Assembly (NCBI GenBank): GCA_042408535.1
Contig: JBHORA010000117.1
Span: 1 to 5,076 of the forward strand
Direction: 5' to 3'
DNA: 5,076 nucleotides
From: BPIH01 sp042408535
GTDB lineage: Bacteria; Chloroflexota; Limnocylindria; Limnocylindrales; CSP1-4
Position 1 is the first letter of the stretch; each line of letters opens with the position of its first letter. Of this stretch, positions 1-4,496 are shown piece after piece. The notes beneath the pieces were generated by a model. It had not been told where the DNA came from. It did not search any database and was given only the letters and a program-made list of their open reading frames with translations. The position numbers and the translations under genes were made by a program.

Positions 1-243
1 GCCGCCGAACGGAGCCACGCCGGAGGCGTCCAGCTCGTCGAAGCACCGATGCCGGGCCTCGTCGGCGCCGTCCACGTCGCCATCGGGGATCGGGTCGCGG
101 CGGGCGACCCGATCGTCACCCTCGAGGCGATGAAGATGGAGCACGTCGTTGCCGCACCGGGTCCGGGTCGAATCGTCGACCTCGCCGTCGGCCGCGGCGA
201 CCAGCTCGCCCGGGGTGATCTCGTCGCCGTCCTCGAACCCTGA
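1..243 (+). CDS. Biotinyl (BCCP) domain, C-terminal end of an acyl-CoA carboxylase alpha subunit (5' partial)
   Basis: The reading frame is open from the first base and ends at TGA 241-243, giving the last 80 residues of a longer protein. It shows the biotinyl-domain signature: A-P-M-P-G at fragment residues 15-19, then the biotinylation motif EAMKMEH. The acceptor lysine is residue 45 (codon 133-135), 35 residues from the C terminus, the usual distance in this family. Biotin on this lysine carries carboxyl groups from the biotin carboxylase active site to the carboxyltransferase. In catabolic acyl-CoA carboxylases the domain is normally the C-terminal end of the alpha subunit (biotin carboxylase plus BCCP), so the missing part probably lies upstream. 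The HMG-CoA lyase gene two positions downstream suggests methylcrotonyl-CoA carboxylase (leucine breakdown). Propionyl- or acetyl-CoA carboxylase, or a stand-alone BCCP subunit, cannot be excluded. The domain call is firm; the substrate is inferred. Confidence 0.93.
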   Translation, partial: AAERSHAGGVQLVEAPMPGLVGAVHVAIGDRVAAGDPIVTLEAMKMEHVVAAPGPGRIVDLAVGRGDQLARGDLVAVLEP

Positions 244-268
244 GGGCAGACCGGCGAGGCGATACGAT
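240..268 (+). promoter_or_regulatory. Weak candidate promoter between the carboxylase and the small gene
   Basis: TACGAT at 263-268 resembles a -10 hexamer (TAnnnT form). CTGAGG at 240-245 lies 17 bases upstream as a poor -35. The sequence running through TACGAT to GCGCATC resembles the one in front of the HNH gene (GATTACCATCGGCGCATC). The upstream gene is only about 20 bases away, so readthrough transcription is as likely as an internal promoter here. Confidence 0.2.
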
Positions 269-323
269 GGCTGGCGCATCGACCGCCTTCCATCGACCCC
301 CCGCCAGGCGACGCACACGGTGA
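267..323 (+). CDS. Possible 18-residue leader ORF ahead of the small gene
   Basis: ATG 267-269 opens a reading frame of 18 codons that ends at TGA 321-323 and overlaps the ATG 323-325 of the next gene as TGATG. A GAGG at 256-259 sits 7 bases before this ATG, which is good Shine-Dalgarno spacing, while the downstream gene has no clear ribosome site of its own. The peptide (starting MAGASTAF, with a basic C-terminal end) resembles no leader I recognise and has no run of a single amino acid that would suggest attenuation. It may be chance. It is listed because it could provide translational coupling to the gene at 323. Confidence 0.2.
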   Translation: MAGASTAFHRPPARRRTR

Positions 324-601
324 TGATGACGAACAGCGAACGACAGCCGCCAGCGCACCCTTCGGTCCCAGCGCCCGCCCGTGGGCCCGCCTCCGGCCCG
401 GGTCCGAGCGCGACGAGCGCTTCGGCCGAGAGCCCCCGCCCGAGCCGAGCGGAGCTTCTCGCCGCCCACGCGGCAGCCCGTCAGCGTCGGAATGCGGCGC
501 CGCTCGGGAGCGAGGAGTGGGTGGCCGCGGTCCACGAGATCGCCCGGATCGAGGTCACCATCGCTGAGCTCGACCGGACGGCGAACCCGCCGCGGCTCTG
601 A
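323..601 (+). CDS. Small hypothetical protein between the carboxylase and HMG-CoA lyase genes (92 aa)
   Basis: I do not recognise this protein. The start was taken at ATG 323 (ATG 326 and GTG 320 are equivalent options) because any earlier start would run back into the carboxylase gene. Residues 1-40 are rich in Pro, Ala, Ser and Gly and look disordered. Residues 42-86 look ordered and helical: PSRAELLAAHAAARQRR, then a break near PLGSEEW (60-66), then a second amphipathic helix with regular Ile/Val/Leu spacing ending in TIAELDR. There is no signal peptide, membrane segment, cysteine or known catalytic motif. It fills the gap between two leucine-breakdown-type genes in the same direction, so a small accessory subunit of the carboxylase is conceivable. 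It lacks the RVVRGxPT motif of actinobacterial carboxylase epsilon subunits. That it is a real gene is fairly likely from position and the non-random C-terminal half; function is unknown. Confidence 0.65.
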   Translation: MMTNSERQPPAHPSVPAPARGPASGPGPSATSASAESPRPSRAELLAAHAAARQRRNAAPLGSEEWVAAVHEIARIEVTIAELDRTANPPRL

Positions 602-611
602 GTCAGCGGTC

Positions 612-617
612 GGGAGG
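612..617 (+). promoter_or_regulatory. Ribosome binding site that fixes the GTG start of the HMG-CoA lyase gene
   Basis: GGGAGG at 612-617 lies 6 bases before GTG 624-626 and just after the stop of the preceding gene (TGA 599-601). This supports GTG 624 over the in-frame upstream starts from 381 onward, which would overlap the small gene at 323-601. Confidence 0.75.
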
Positions 618-623
618 CTCGCC

Positions 624-1607
624 GTGGCCGGGAACGAGACGAGGCCCGAAGACGTCTCGCCCGAGCCCTCCCGCGCCCCCCGCTCGCCGACGCCGGACCG
701 CCAGGTTCGGGTCTACGAGGTGGGGCCGCGCGACGGCCTCCAGAACGAAGCCCTGCCGGTGCCAACGGAGACGAAGCGCCGCTACGTCGAGCTTCTCGTC
801 GCCGCTGGGCTCCGGGAGATCGAGGTCACGAGCTTCGTCTCGCCGCGGGCCGTTCCGCAGCTCGCCGACGCCGAGGCGCTCTGCGCGGCCCTCGAGCGAC
901 CTCCGGGCGTCCGCTTCGTCGCCCTCGTCCCGAACCTCCGGGGGCTCGAACGAGCGGAGCGGGCGGGTGCCGAGGCGATCGCGGTCTTCACCGCCGCCAC
1001 CGACGAGTTCACGCGGCACAACATCGGGATGACCGTCGCCGAGAGCCTGGCCGTCTTCGCGCCGGTCGTGGCCGGGGCCCGCGAGCGTGGCTGGTGGGTG
1101 CGCGGCTACGTGTCCACGGCCTTCGGCTGTCCCTACCGAGGGCGGGTCGAGCCGGCCCGGGCAGTGGAGGTCGGCCTCCGGCTCCTCGGACTCGGCGTCG
1201 ACGAGGTCTGCTTCGGTGACACGATCGGGGTCGGCGTCCCGAGCCAGGTGACCGAGCTCGTTGGGCGGGCGGTCGAGGCAGGGATCCCGCTCGACCGGCT
1301 CGCTCTCCACCTCCACGACACGCGGGGGACGGCGCTGGCGAACGTTGCGGCCGGCCTCGCCGCGGGGGTCCGCTGTTTCGACGCCTCGACCGGCGGTACG
1401 GGCGGCTGTCCGTACGCGCCGGGTGCGGCGGGCAACTTGGCGACCGAAGACCTCATCTACCTCCTCGACGGCGAGGGCTGGCAGCACGGCGTGGACCTCG
1501 AGGGGGTCCTCGTCGCAGCACGGTTCATCGCCGGCGCTCTCGGCCGACCGCTCGCCTCGAAGGTGGGCCAGGCCGGGGGGTGGGCGGCGCGCGGGGGGTC
1601 GGGCTGA
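624..1607 (+). CDS. mvaB: Hydroxymethylglutaryl-CoA lyase (327 aa)
   Basis: The enzyme cleaves 3-hydroxy-3-methylglutaryl-CoA to acetoacetate and acetyl-CoA, the last step of leucine catabolism. It is a TIM-barrel member of the HMGL-like (DRE-TIM) superfamily and needs a divalent metal. Visible family landmarks are VGPRDGLQNE at 33-42 (catalytic Arg36, metal-binding Asp37), EVTSFVSP at 67-74 (Glu67), LHLHDTRG at 228-235 (His229 and His231), and the signature GGCPYAPGAAGN at 260-271 with catalytic Cys262 and Asn271. All key residues are present. Thr259 replaces a Leu common in the signature. Residues 1-26 form a charged, Pro-rich leader before the barrel; the family is usually close to 300 residues. 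GTG 624 was chosen for its well-placed GGGAGG. The last few codons and the TGA stop lie inside the first unit of a 22-bp repeat array, so the extreme C terminus (GGWAARGGSG) is probably repeat-derived and not family-typical. The upstream biotin carboxylase fragment supports a leucine-degradation operon. Confidence 0.94.
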   Translation: MAGNETRPEDVSPEPSRAPRSPTPDRQVRVYEVGPRDGLQNEALPVPTETKRRYVELLVAAGLREIEVTSFVSPRAVPQLADAEALCAALERPPGVRFVALVPNLRGLERAERAGAEAIAVFTAATDEFTRHNIGMTVAESLAVFAPVVAGARERGWWVRGYVSTAFGCPYRGRVEPARAVEVGLRLLGLGVDEVCFGDTIGVGVPSQVTELVGRAVEAGIPLDRLALHLHDTRGTALANVAAGLAAGVRCFDASTGGTGGCPYAPGAAGNLATEDLIYLLDGEGWQHGVDLEGVLVAARFIAGALGRPLASKVGQAGGWAARGGSG

Positions 1608-1786
1608 GGAGCGCGGAGGGTCGGGCCGAGAAGCGCGGGGGTTCGGGCCGAGAAGCGCGGGGGGTCGGGCTGAGGAGCGCGAAGGGTCGGGCCGAGGAGC
1701 GCGGGGGGTCGGGCCGAGGGACGCGGGGGTTCGGGCCGAGAAGCGCGGGGGTTCGGGCCGAGGGACGCGGAGCGTCGGGGTGGCGG
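1589..1786 (+). repeat. Tandem array of nine 22-bp G-rich units
   Basis: Units start at 1589, 1611, 1633, 1655, 1677, 1699, 1721, 1743 and 1765, each exactly 22 bp with no spacers. Each begins GCGCGG or ACGCGG and carries the core GTCGGGCCGAG or TTCGGGCCGAG; the last unit is degenerate. Units 1 and 4 are identical, and units 3 and 7 differ at one base. The core TCGG-G-CCGA is a small dyad, so each unit could carry one symmetric site, spaced about two helical turns. 22 is not a multiple of 3 and the array has no stable reading frame, so it does not look coding beyond the 19 bases that overlap the lyase gene. Unlike a CRISPR, it has no unique spacers. Function unknown; a minisatellite, a multi-site binding region or simple slippage expansion are all possible. 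Confidence 0.9.
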
Positions 1787-1840
1787 TCGTGCTCGCGCCG
1801 AGGTGCCCGTCCCGGGCCGGGGTGCGCGCGGTATCCAGAT

Positions 1841-2111
1841 ATTCGCGTTGTGCATGCTAACCGGGCGCGGCTCGGCCGATGTCGGTCAACGATGCGGGTC
1901 ATGCATGCTCGGGGCGCCGGCGCCGCGACAGCGTGGTGCTATTCGCCCGGCGCATGCAAGGCAGGAGGTGGCCCGCGCGCCCTTGGCCTGCATGCACCGG
2001 ACGCATAGGTGGGCGCGGCGACCGGGGTAGGAGGGCGTGGCGCCCCATCCGGTGTCGCGGGCAGGTGGGCTCGGCCTCGGCGTCGCCGTCGTTTGCATGC
2101 ACTGGATGCAT
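1841..2111. repeat. Cluster of five 17-bp ATKC-N7-GCATGC motifs in both orientations
   Basis: Copies: A 1841-1857 (+) ATTCGCGTTGTGCATGC; B 1892-1908 (+) ATGCGGGTCATGCATGC; C 1941-1957 (+) ATTCGCCCGGCGCATGC; D 1990-2006 (-) ATGCGTCCGGTGCATGC; E 2095-2111 (-) ATGCATCCAGTGCATGC. The consensus is about ATKCGYCCGGTGCATGC, with AT, C and the final GCATGC invariant. The GCATGC palindromes start at 1852, 1903, 1952, 1990 and 2095, and I found no other GCATGC in the window. Start-to-start spacings are 51 and 49 bp for A-B-C and 105 bp for D-E. I do not recognise the motif as a known regulator site, DnaA box, parS or integron attC. It may be an operator cluster, a dispersed repeat family, or remains of a repetitive gene. 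Confidence 0.75.
1941..2006. repeat. Large imperfect inverted repeat formed by motif copies C and D
   Basis: Copy C (1941-1957) and copy D (1990-2006) face each other across 32 bases. 14 of the 17 positions can pair, mismatching only at the 3rd, 6th and 11th base of the arm. The inner flanks AAGGCAGG and CCTTGGCCT give weak further pairing. It could form a long stem-loop or a paired protein site. There is no T run after it, so it is not a standard intrinsic terminator. Confidence 0.6.
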
Positions 2112-2128
2112 AGGTGGAGGTGCCGACC
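1989..2128 (+). repeat. Pair of 24-bp near-identical direct repeats (copies D and E with flanks)
   Basis: 1989-2012 and 2094-2117 match at 22 of 24 bases, both beginning TGCATGCA and ending GCATAGGTGG, 105 bp apart. The match fades after that but resumes as CGACC or CCGACC up to 2023 and 2128. Both differences inside the 24 bp are C in the first copy and T in the second, and both fall at CpG positions. In the second copy TGCAT (2094-2098) and ATGCA (2106-2110) can form a 5-bp stem with a 7-base loop. Confidence 0.75.
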
Positions 2129-2238
2129 TGAGCAGTGGCTGCCACGCCCTTCGCCGCAGCCAGTCCCGGTCGCCGCCGCCGGTGGGACGAGAGCGTCACG
2201 TCCTCCCAAGCGCCACGACGCGCTCGGCCCGGCTCGAT

Positions 2239-2253
2239 TACCATCGGCGCATC
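2239..2253 (+). promoter_or_regulatory. Candidate -10 element for a leaderless HNH transcript
   Basis: TACCAT at 2239-2244 fits the TAnnaT form of a -10 box and ends 9 bases before ATG 2254. Initiation would therefore fall at or almost at the start codon. There is no Shine-Dalgarno-like sequence in the 20 bases before the ATG, which fits a leaderless mRNA. No -35 hexamer is recognisable at the expected distance. Confidence 0.4.
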
Positions 2254-2769
2254 ATGGACGGCGTCGTCCTCGTGCTCAACCAGAACTACGAGCCGCTCAA
2301 CGTCTGCAACCTGCCGCGGGCGTTCCGCCTCATCCTGGGCGCGAAGGCCGAGGTCATCGAATACGACCATCAGGTCATCCCGACGCCGCGGACGGCGTTC
2401 CGGGCGCCGTCCGTCATCCGCCTCCAGCACCTCGTTCGGCGGCCGCGGCCCAGGGTCCGGCTCGCCCGGCGCGAGGTCTTCGCCCGCGATCACTACACCT
2501 GCCAGTACTGCGGCCGGAGCACAAACGACCTGACCCTCGATCACGTCGTCCCCCGCCACCGCGGCGGCGGCCACACCTGGGAGAATCTCGTCACGGCCTG
2601 CAAGAGCTGCAACCACCGCAAGGGCGGCAAGACCCTCGAGGAGGCCCGGATGCGACTCATCCGGCAGCCCTTCGAGCCGCGAAGCGACGTCTACTCGCTG
2701 TTCACGCCGTACCTCGCCGACTCGCGGAACGAGGCATGGCGGACGTACCTCTTCCTCGGCCGGAGCTAG
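2254..2769 (+). CDS. HNH endonuclease-family protein (171 aa)
   Basis: Residues 76-126 form an HNH nuclease domain of the zinc-stabilised type. CQYC (Cys83, Cys86) and CKSC (Cys116, Cys119) bracket the fold. LDHVVPRHRGG (95-105) supplies the catalytic His97, with Asn111 in TWENLVTAC and Asn120/His121 at the last position of the motif. This layout (RDxYxCQYCG, LTLDHVVPRxRGG, ENLVTACxxCNxRKG) belongs to a widespread chromosomal family of small HNH proteins in high-GC and other bacteria. The N-terminal part (1-70), starting VLVLNQNYEPLNVCNLPRA, is the family's characteristic leader, about 70 residues with a strand-helix look. The family's biological role is not established; nicking or cleaving DNA is inferred from the fold. 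ATG 2254 begins directly at the conserved leader, and in-frame starts further upstream would lie in the repeat region. Its 3' end overlaps the next gene by 34 bases, implying one operon. It is not obviously part of a mobile element or a restriction system. Confidence 0.9.
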   Translation: MDGVVLVLNQNYEPLNVCNLPRAFRLILGAKAEVIEYDHQVIPTPRTAFRAPSVIRLQHLVRRPRPRVRLARREVFARDHYTCQYCGRSTNDLTLDHVVPRHRGGGHTWENLVTACKSCNHRKGGKTLEEARMRLIRQPFEPRSDVYSLFTPYLADSRNEAWRTYLFLGRS

Positions 2770-4496
2770 GCGCCGGTCGGGGACCGACGGACACGGCGGA
2801 GTCCTCCGAGCAGGCGGGTGGCCACGCCGCGGAGCCAGCCGGCCGTGCTGGGCGGCCCCCAGGGGACTCGGCGCCCGGCGCGCAGACCCGCGACCGTGCC
2901 CCGGATCACGGCGTCGAATCTGAGCGGCCGCCGGGGGACTCCAAGCCGGGCCAGCGCTCCTTCGAGCCCAGCGCCGAGCCAGCCCGAACCCGGATCGCCG
3001 AGGCCGAGCCCGCCCGAACCCGGATCGCCGAGGCCGAGCCCGCCCGAGCCCGGATCGCCGAGGCCGAGTCCGCTCGCACCCGAACCGCCGACGCCGAGGC
3101 CGCCGACGCCGAGGCCGCCGACGCCGAGGCCGCCCACGCCCTGATCGCCGGGACCGTCCCCGAGGCGGTCCTCGACCTCCTCCGACACCTGTGGCGCGCC
3201 GGCCACGCCGCCTACCTCGTCGGTGGCTCCCTCCGCGACGTCCTCCTCGGCCGCCGAGCGGCGGACTGGGACCTGGCGACCGACGCCCGGCCCGACGAGA
3301 TCCTCGCCGTCTTCCCCGACGCGACCTACGAGAACCAGTTCGGCACCGTCGGGGTCCGTCGGAGGGACGGCGTCCACGAGATCACGACCTTCCGATCCGA
3401 GCACGAGTACGCCGACTTCCGGCGCCCCCACCGGGTCGAATTCGGCGAGCGGATCGAGCAGGACCTGGCCCGCCGCGACTTCACGATCAACGCCCTCGCC
3501 TGGGGCGGCGAACCGACGCCCGACGGCGCGCTACCCGAGCCCCGGCTCGTCGACCCCCACGGCGGCCTCGCCGACCTCGCTGCCCGCCGCATACGGGCCG
3601 TCGGCGATCCCCTCGTTCGCTTCGGCGAGGACGCGCTTCGGATGGTCCGGGCCGTCCGCCTCGCCGCCGTCCTCGACTTCGAGATCGAACCGGCGACGCT
3701 GGCGGCCATTCGGGAACGAGCGGATCTCGTCCGCCACCTCTCGGGCGAGCGGGTCGCCGCCGAGCTGACGAAGCTCCTCGCCGCCGCTCGTCCCTCCGTC
3801 GGCCTTCGCCTCCTGGCCGAGACCGGACTCCTCGAGCGGCTCCTCCCCGAACTCGCCGCCGAGCGCGGGGTTCCCCAGGCGAAGATCCCGGGTGACGACC
3901 TCTGGGCCCACACCCTGCGGACCGTGGATGCGGCCCCGGCCGAGCAGCCGATCGTCCGCCTGGCAGCCCTCCTCCACGACGTCGGCAAGCCGGAGACAGC
4001 GGCCGACGGCCACTTCCCGGGCCACGAGATCCGGGGTGCCGAGCTGGCGGCGTCGATCCTCCGTCGACTCAGGTTTCCCAGGGAGACGGTCGAGCGGGTC
4101 GCCCACCTCGTCCGGCACCACATGTTCTCGTACGAAGGAGGCTGGAGCGATGCCGCCGTCCGGCGCTTCGTCGCCCGGGTCGGACGGGACGCCCTCGACG
4201 AACTCTTCGCCCTCCGGCGCGCCGACAACGTGGGCAGCGGCCTCCCGGACGGGACGGGTCTCGCCGAGCTCGAGGCGCGGGTCGCGGCGATCCTCAGGGG
4301 GCCCGTCGTCCTCGACCGGCGCGACCTCGTCATCGACGGCCACGATCTCATCCGGGAACTCGGGCTCGAACCGGGACCGCGGCTCGGTCGGATCCTCGAT
4401 GCCCTCCTGGAGCGGGTCGTCGCCGATCCCGGCCTGAACGAGCGGCCGACGCTCCTCCTCCTCGCTCGGTCCCTCGTCGCCGGGGAGGGAGAGTGA
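2736..4496 (+). CDS. cca: CCA-adding tRNA nucleotidyltransferase with HD domain (586 aa)
   Basis: The enzyme adds or repairs the 3' CCA end of tRNAs from CTP and ATP, in the cytoplasm. Landmarks of class II enzymes appear in order: GGSLRDVLLGR at 163-173; DWD (Asp177, Asp179), the metal-binding catalytic pair; RRDFTINAL at 246-254; DPHGG at 273-277; and EDALRMVRAVR at 298-308, the base-selecting EDxxR. A neck region follows. An HD-type phosphohydrolase domain spans about 388-500, with His392, His414-Asp415 in LLHDVGKP, His430, His461-His462 and Asp497. The C-terminal tail is 520-586. An enzyme adding only CC or only A cannot be excluded. Residues 1-135 are a low-complexity extension with decapeptide repeats; the family is usually near 450 residues. 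ATG 2736 is the only ATG, GTG or TTG in frame between the body of the HNH gene and the catalytic core (next ATG is Met303), so the extension appears to be translated despite a weak ribosome site. It ends in a GTGA overlap with the next gene. Confidence 0.93.
   Translation: MADVPLPRPELGAGRGPTDTAESSEQAGGHAAEPAGRAGRPPGDSAPGAQTRDRAPDHGVESERPPGDSKPGQRSFEPSAEPARTRIAEAEPARTRIAEAEPARARIAEAESARTRTADAEAADAEAADAEAAHALIAGTVPEAVLDLLRHLWRAGHAAYLVGGSLRDVLLGRRAADWDLATDARPDEILAVFPDATYENQFGTVGVRRRDGVHEITTFRSEHEYADFRRPHRVEFGERIEQDLARRDFTINALAWGGEPTPDGALPEPRLVDPHGGLADLAARRIRAVGDPLVRFGEDALRMVRAVRLAAVLDFEIEPATLAAIRERADLVRHLSGERVAAELTKLLAAARPSVGLRLLAETGLLERLLPELAAERGVPQAKIPGDDLWAHTLRTVDAAPAEQPIVRLAALLHDVGKPETAADGHFPGHEIRGAELAASILRRLRFPRETVERVAHLVRHHMFSYEGGWSDAAVRRFVARVGRDALDELFALRRADNVGSGLPDGTGLAELEARVAAILRGPVVLDRRDLVIDGHDLIRELGLEPGPRLGRILDALLERVVADPGLNERPTLLLLARSLVAGEGE
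2971..3135 (+). repeat. In-frame 30-bp and 15-bp tandem repeats in the cca N-terminal extension
   Basis: Four 30-bp units run from 2971 to 3090, encoding EPARTRIAEA twice, then EPARARIAEA and the diverged ESARTRTADA (residues 81-120). Three 15-bp units follow at 3091-3135 (ACGCCGAGGCCGCCG type), encoding EAADA-like pentapeptides. Both periods are multiples of 3, so copy-number change keeps the frame. The peptide is rich in Ala, Glu and Arg with a Pro in the early units, and probably forms a flexible or partly helical charged linker before the nucleotidyltransferase core. Confidence 0.9.
4483..4496 (+). promoter_or_regulatory. Shine-Dalgarno and GTGA stop-start overlap between cca and the TPR gene
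   Basis: GGGAGG (4483-4488) lies 4 bases before GTG 4493-4495. The GTG overlaps the cca stop TGA 4494-4496 as GTGA, a common arrangement for translational coupling. This supports GTG as the TPR gene start; no in-frame ATG lies nearby. Confidence 0.75.

Larger units (their letters stand above)
1608..2253. other. Gene-poor intergenic region carrying two repeat systems
   Basis: The 646 bases between the lyase stop and the HNH start contain no reading frame I can support. Frames stay open only because stops are rare at this GC content. The first part is the 22-bp array (to 1786). 1787-1840 is plain GC-rich sequence with a CCCGGG and a short A/T-richer patch near 1831-1843. 1841-2111 holds the five-copy GCATGC motif cluster. 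2112-2238 shows nothing I recognise, and the HNH promoter candidate follows. No hairpin followed by a T run was found, so how transcription of the lyase operon ends is not visible. Confidence 0.7.

Noticed and set aside
323..601. Actinobacterial-type carboxylase epsilon subunit (AccE/PccE)
   Set aside because: Position and size fit, but the RVVRGxPT motif is missing and the helical pattern differs.
381..623. Longer HMG-CoA lyase starting at 381
   Set aside because: It would overlap the small gene over its length. GTG 624 has a well-spaced GGGAGG, and the extra residues are low complexity.
1090..1097. GCTGGTGG, identical to the E. coli Chi site
   Set aside because: A single copy inside a coding sequence, and Chi sequences are lineage-specific; expected by chance in GC-rich DNA.
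603..1487. Long minus-strand open frame opposite the HMG-CoA lyase gene
   Set aside because: It is antisense to a firmly identified gene and open only because stops are rare at this GC content; no family motif is visible.
1589..1786. CRISPR array
   Set aside because: The 22-bp units abut without spacers, and no cas-like gene is present.
1589..1786. Plasmid iterons or a replication origin (22-bp direct repeats)
   Set aside because: There is no Rep gene, DnaA box or AT-rich melting region nearby, and the flanking genes are ordinary chromosomal ones.
1787..1850. Intrinsic terminator after the lyase gene
   Set aside because: CCCGGG and neighbouring C/G runs can pair weakly, but there is no stable stem followed by a T run.
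1261..1860. Open frame of 199 codons through the lyase gene and the 22-bp array, with a 22-residue peptide repeat
   Set aside because: It lies in the wrong frame over a well-identified enzyme, and its peptide repeat is forced by three 22-bp units equalling 66 bp.
1899..2111. 70-codon minus-strand frame starting at motif copy E and reading through copy D
   Set aside because: There is no ribosome site and the composition resembles random GC-rich translation. Noted under the peptide-reading finding but not called a gene.
1841..2111. Integron attC sites
   Set aside because: A GTTGTGC and GCTAACC occur around copy A, but the RYYYAAC/GTTRRRY core pair, the cassette layout and an integrase are not seen.
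3531..4343. Long minus-strand open frames opposite the cca gene
   Set aside because: They lie antisense to catalytic and HD motifs of a complete enzyme and show no recognisable domain.
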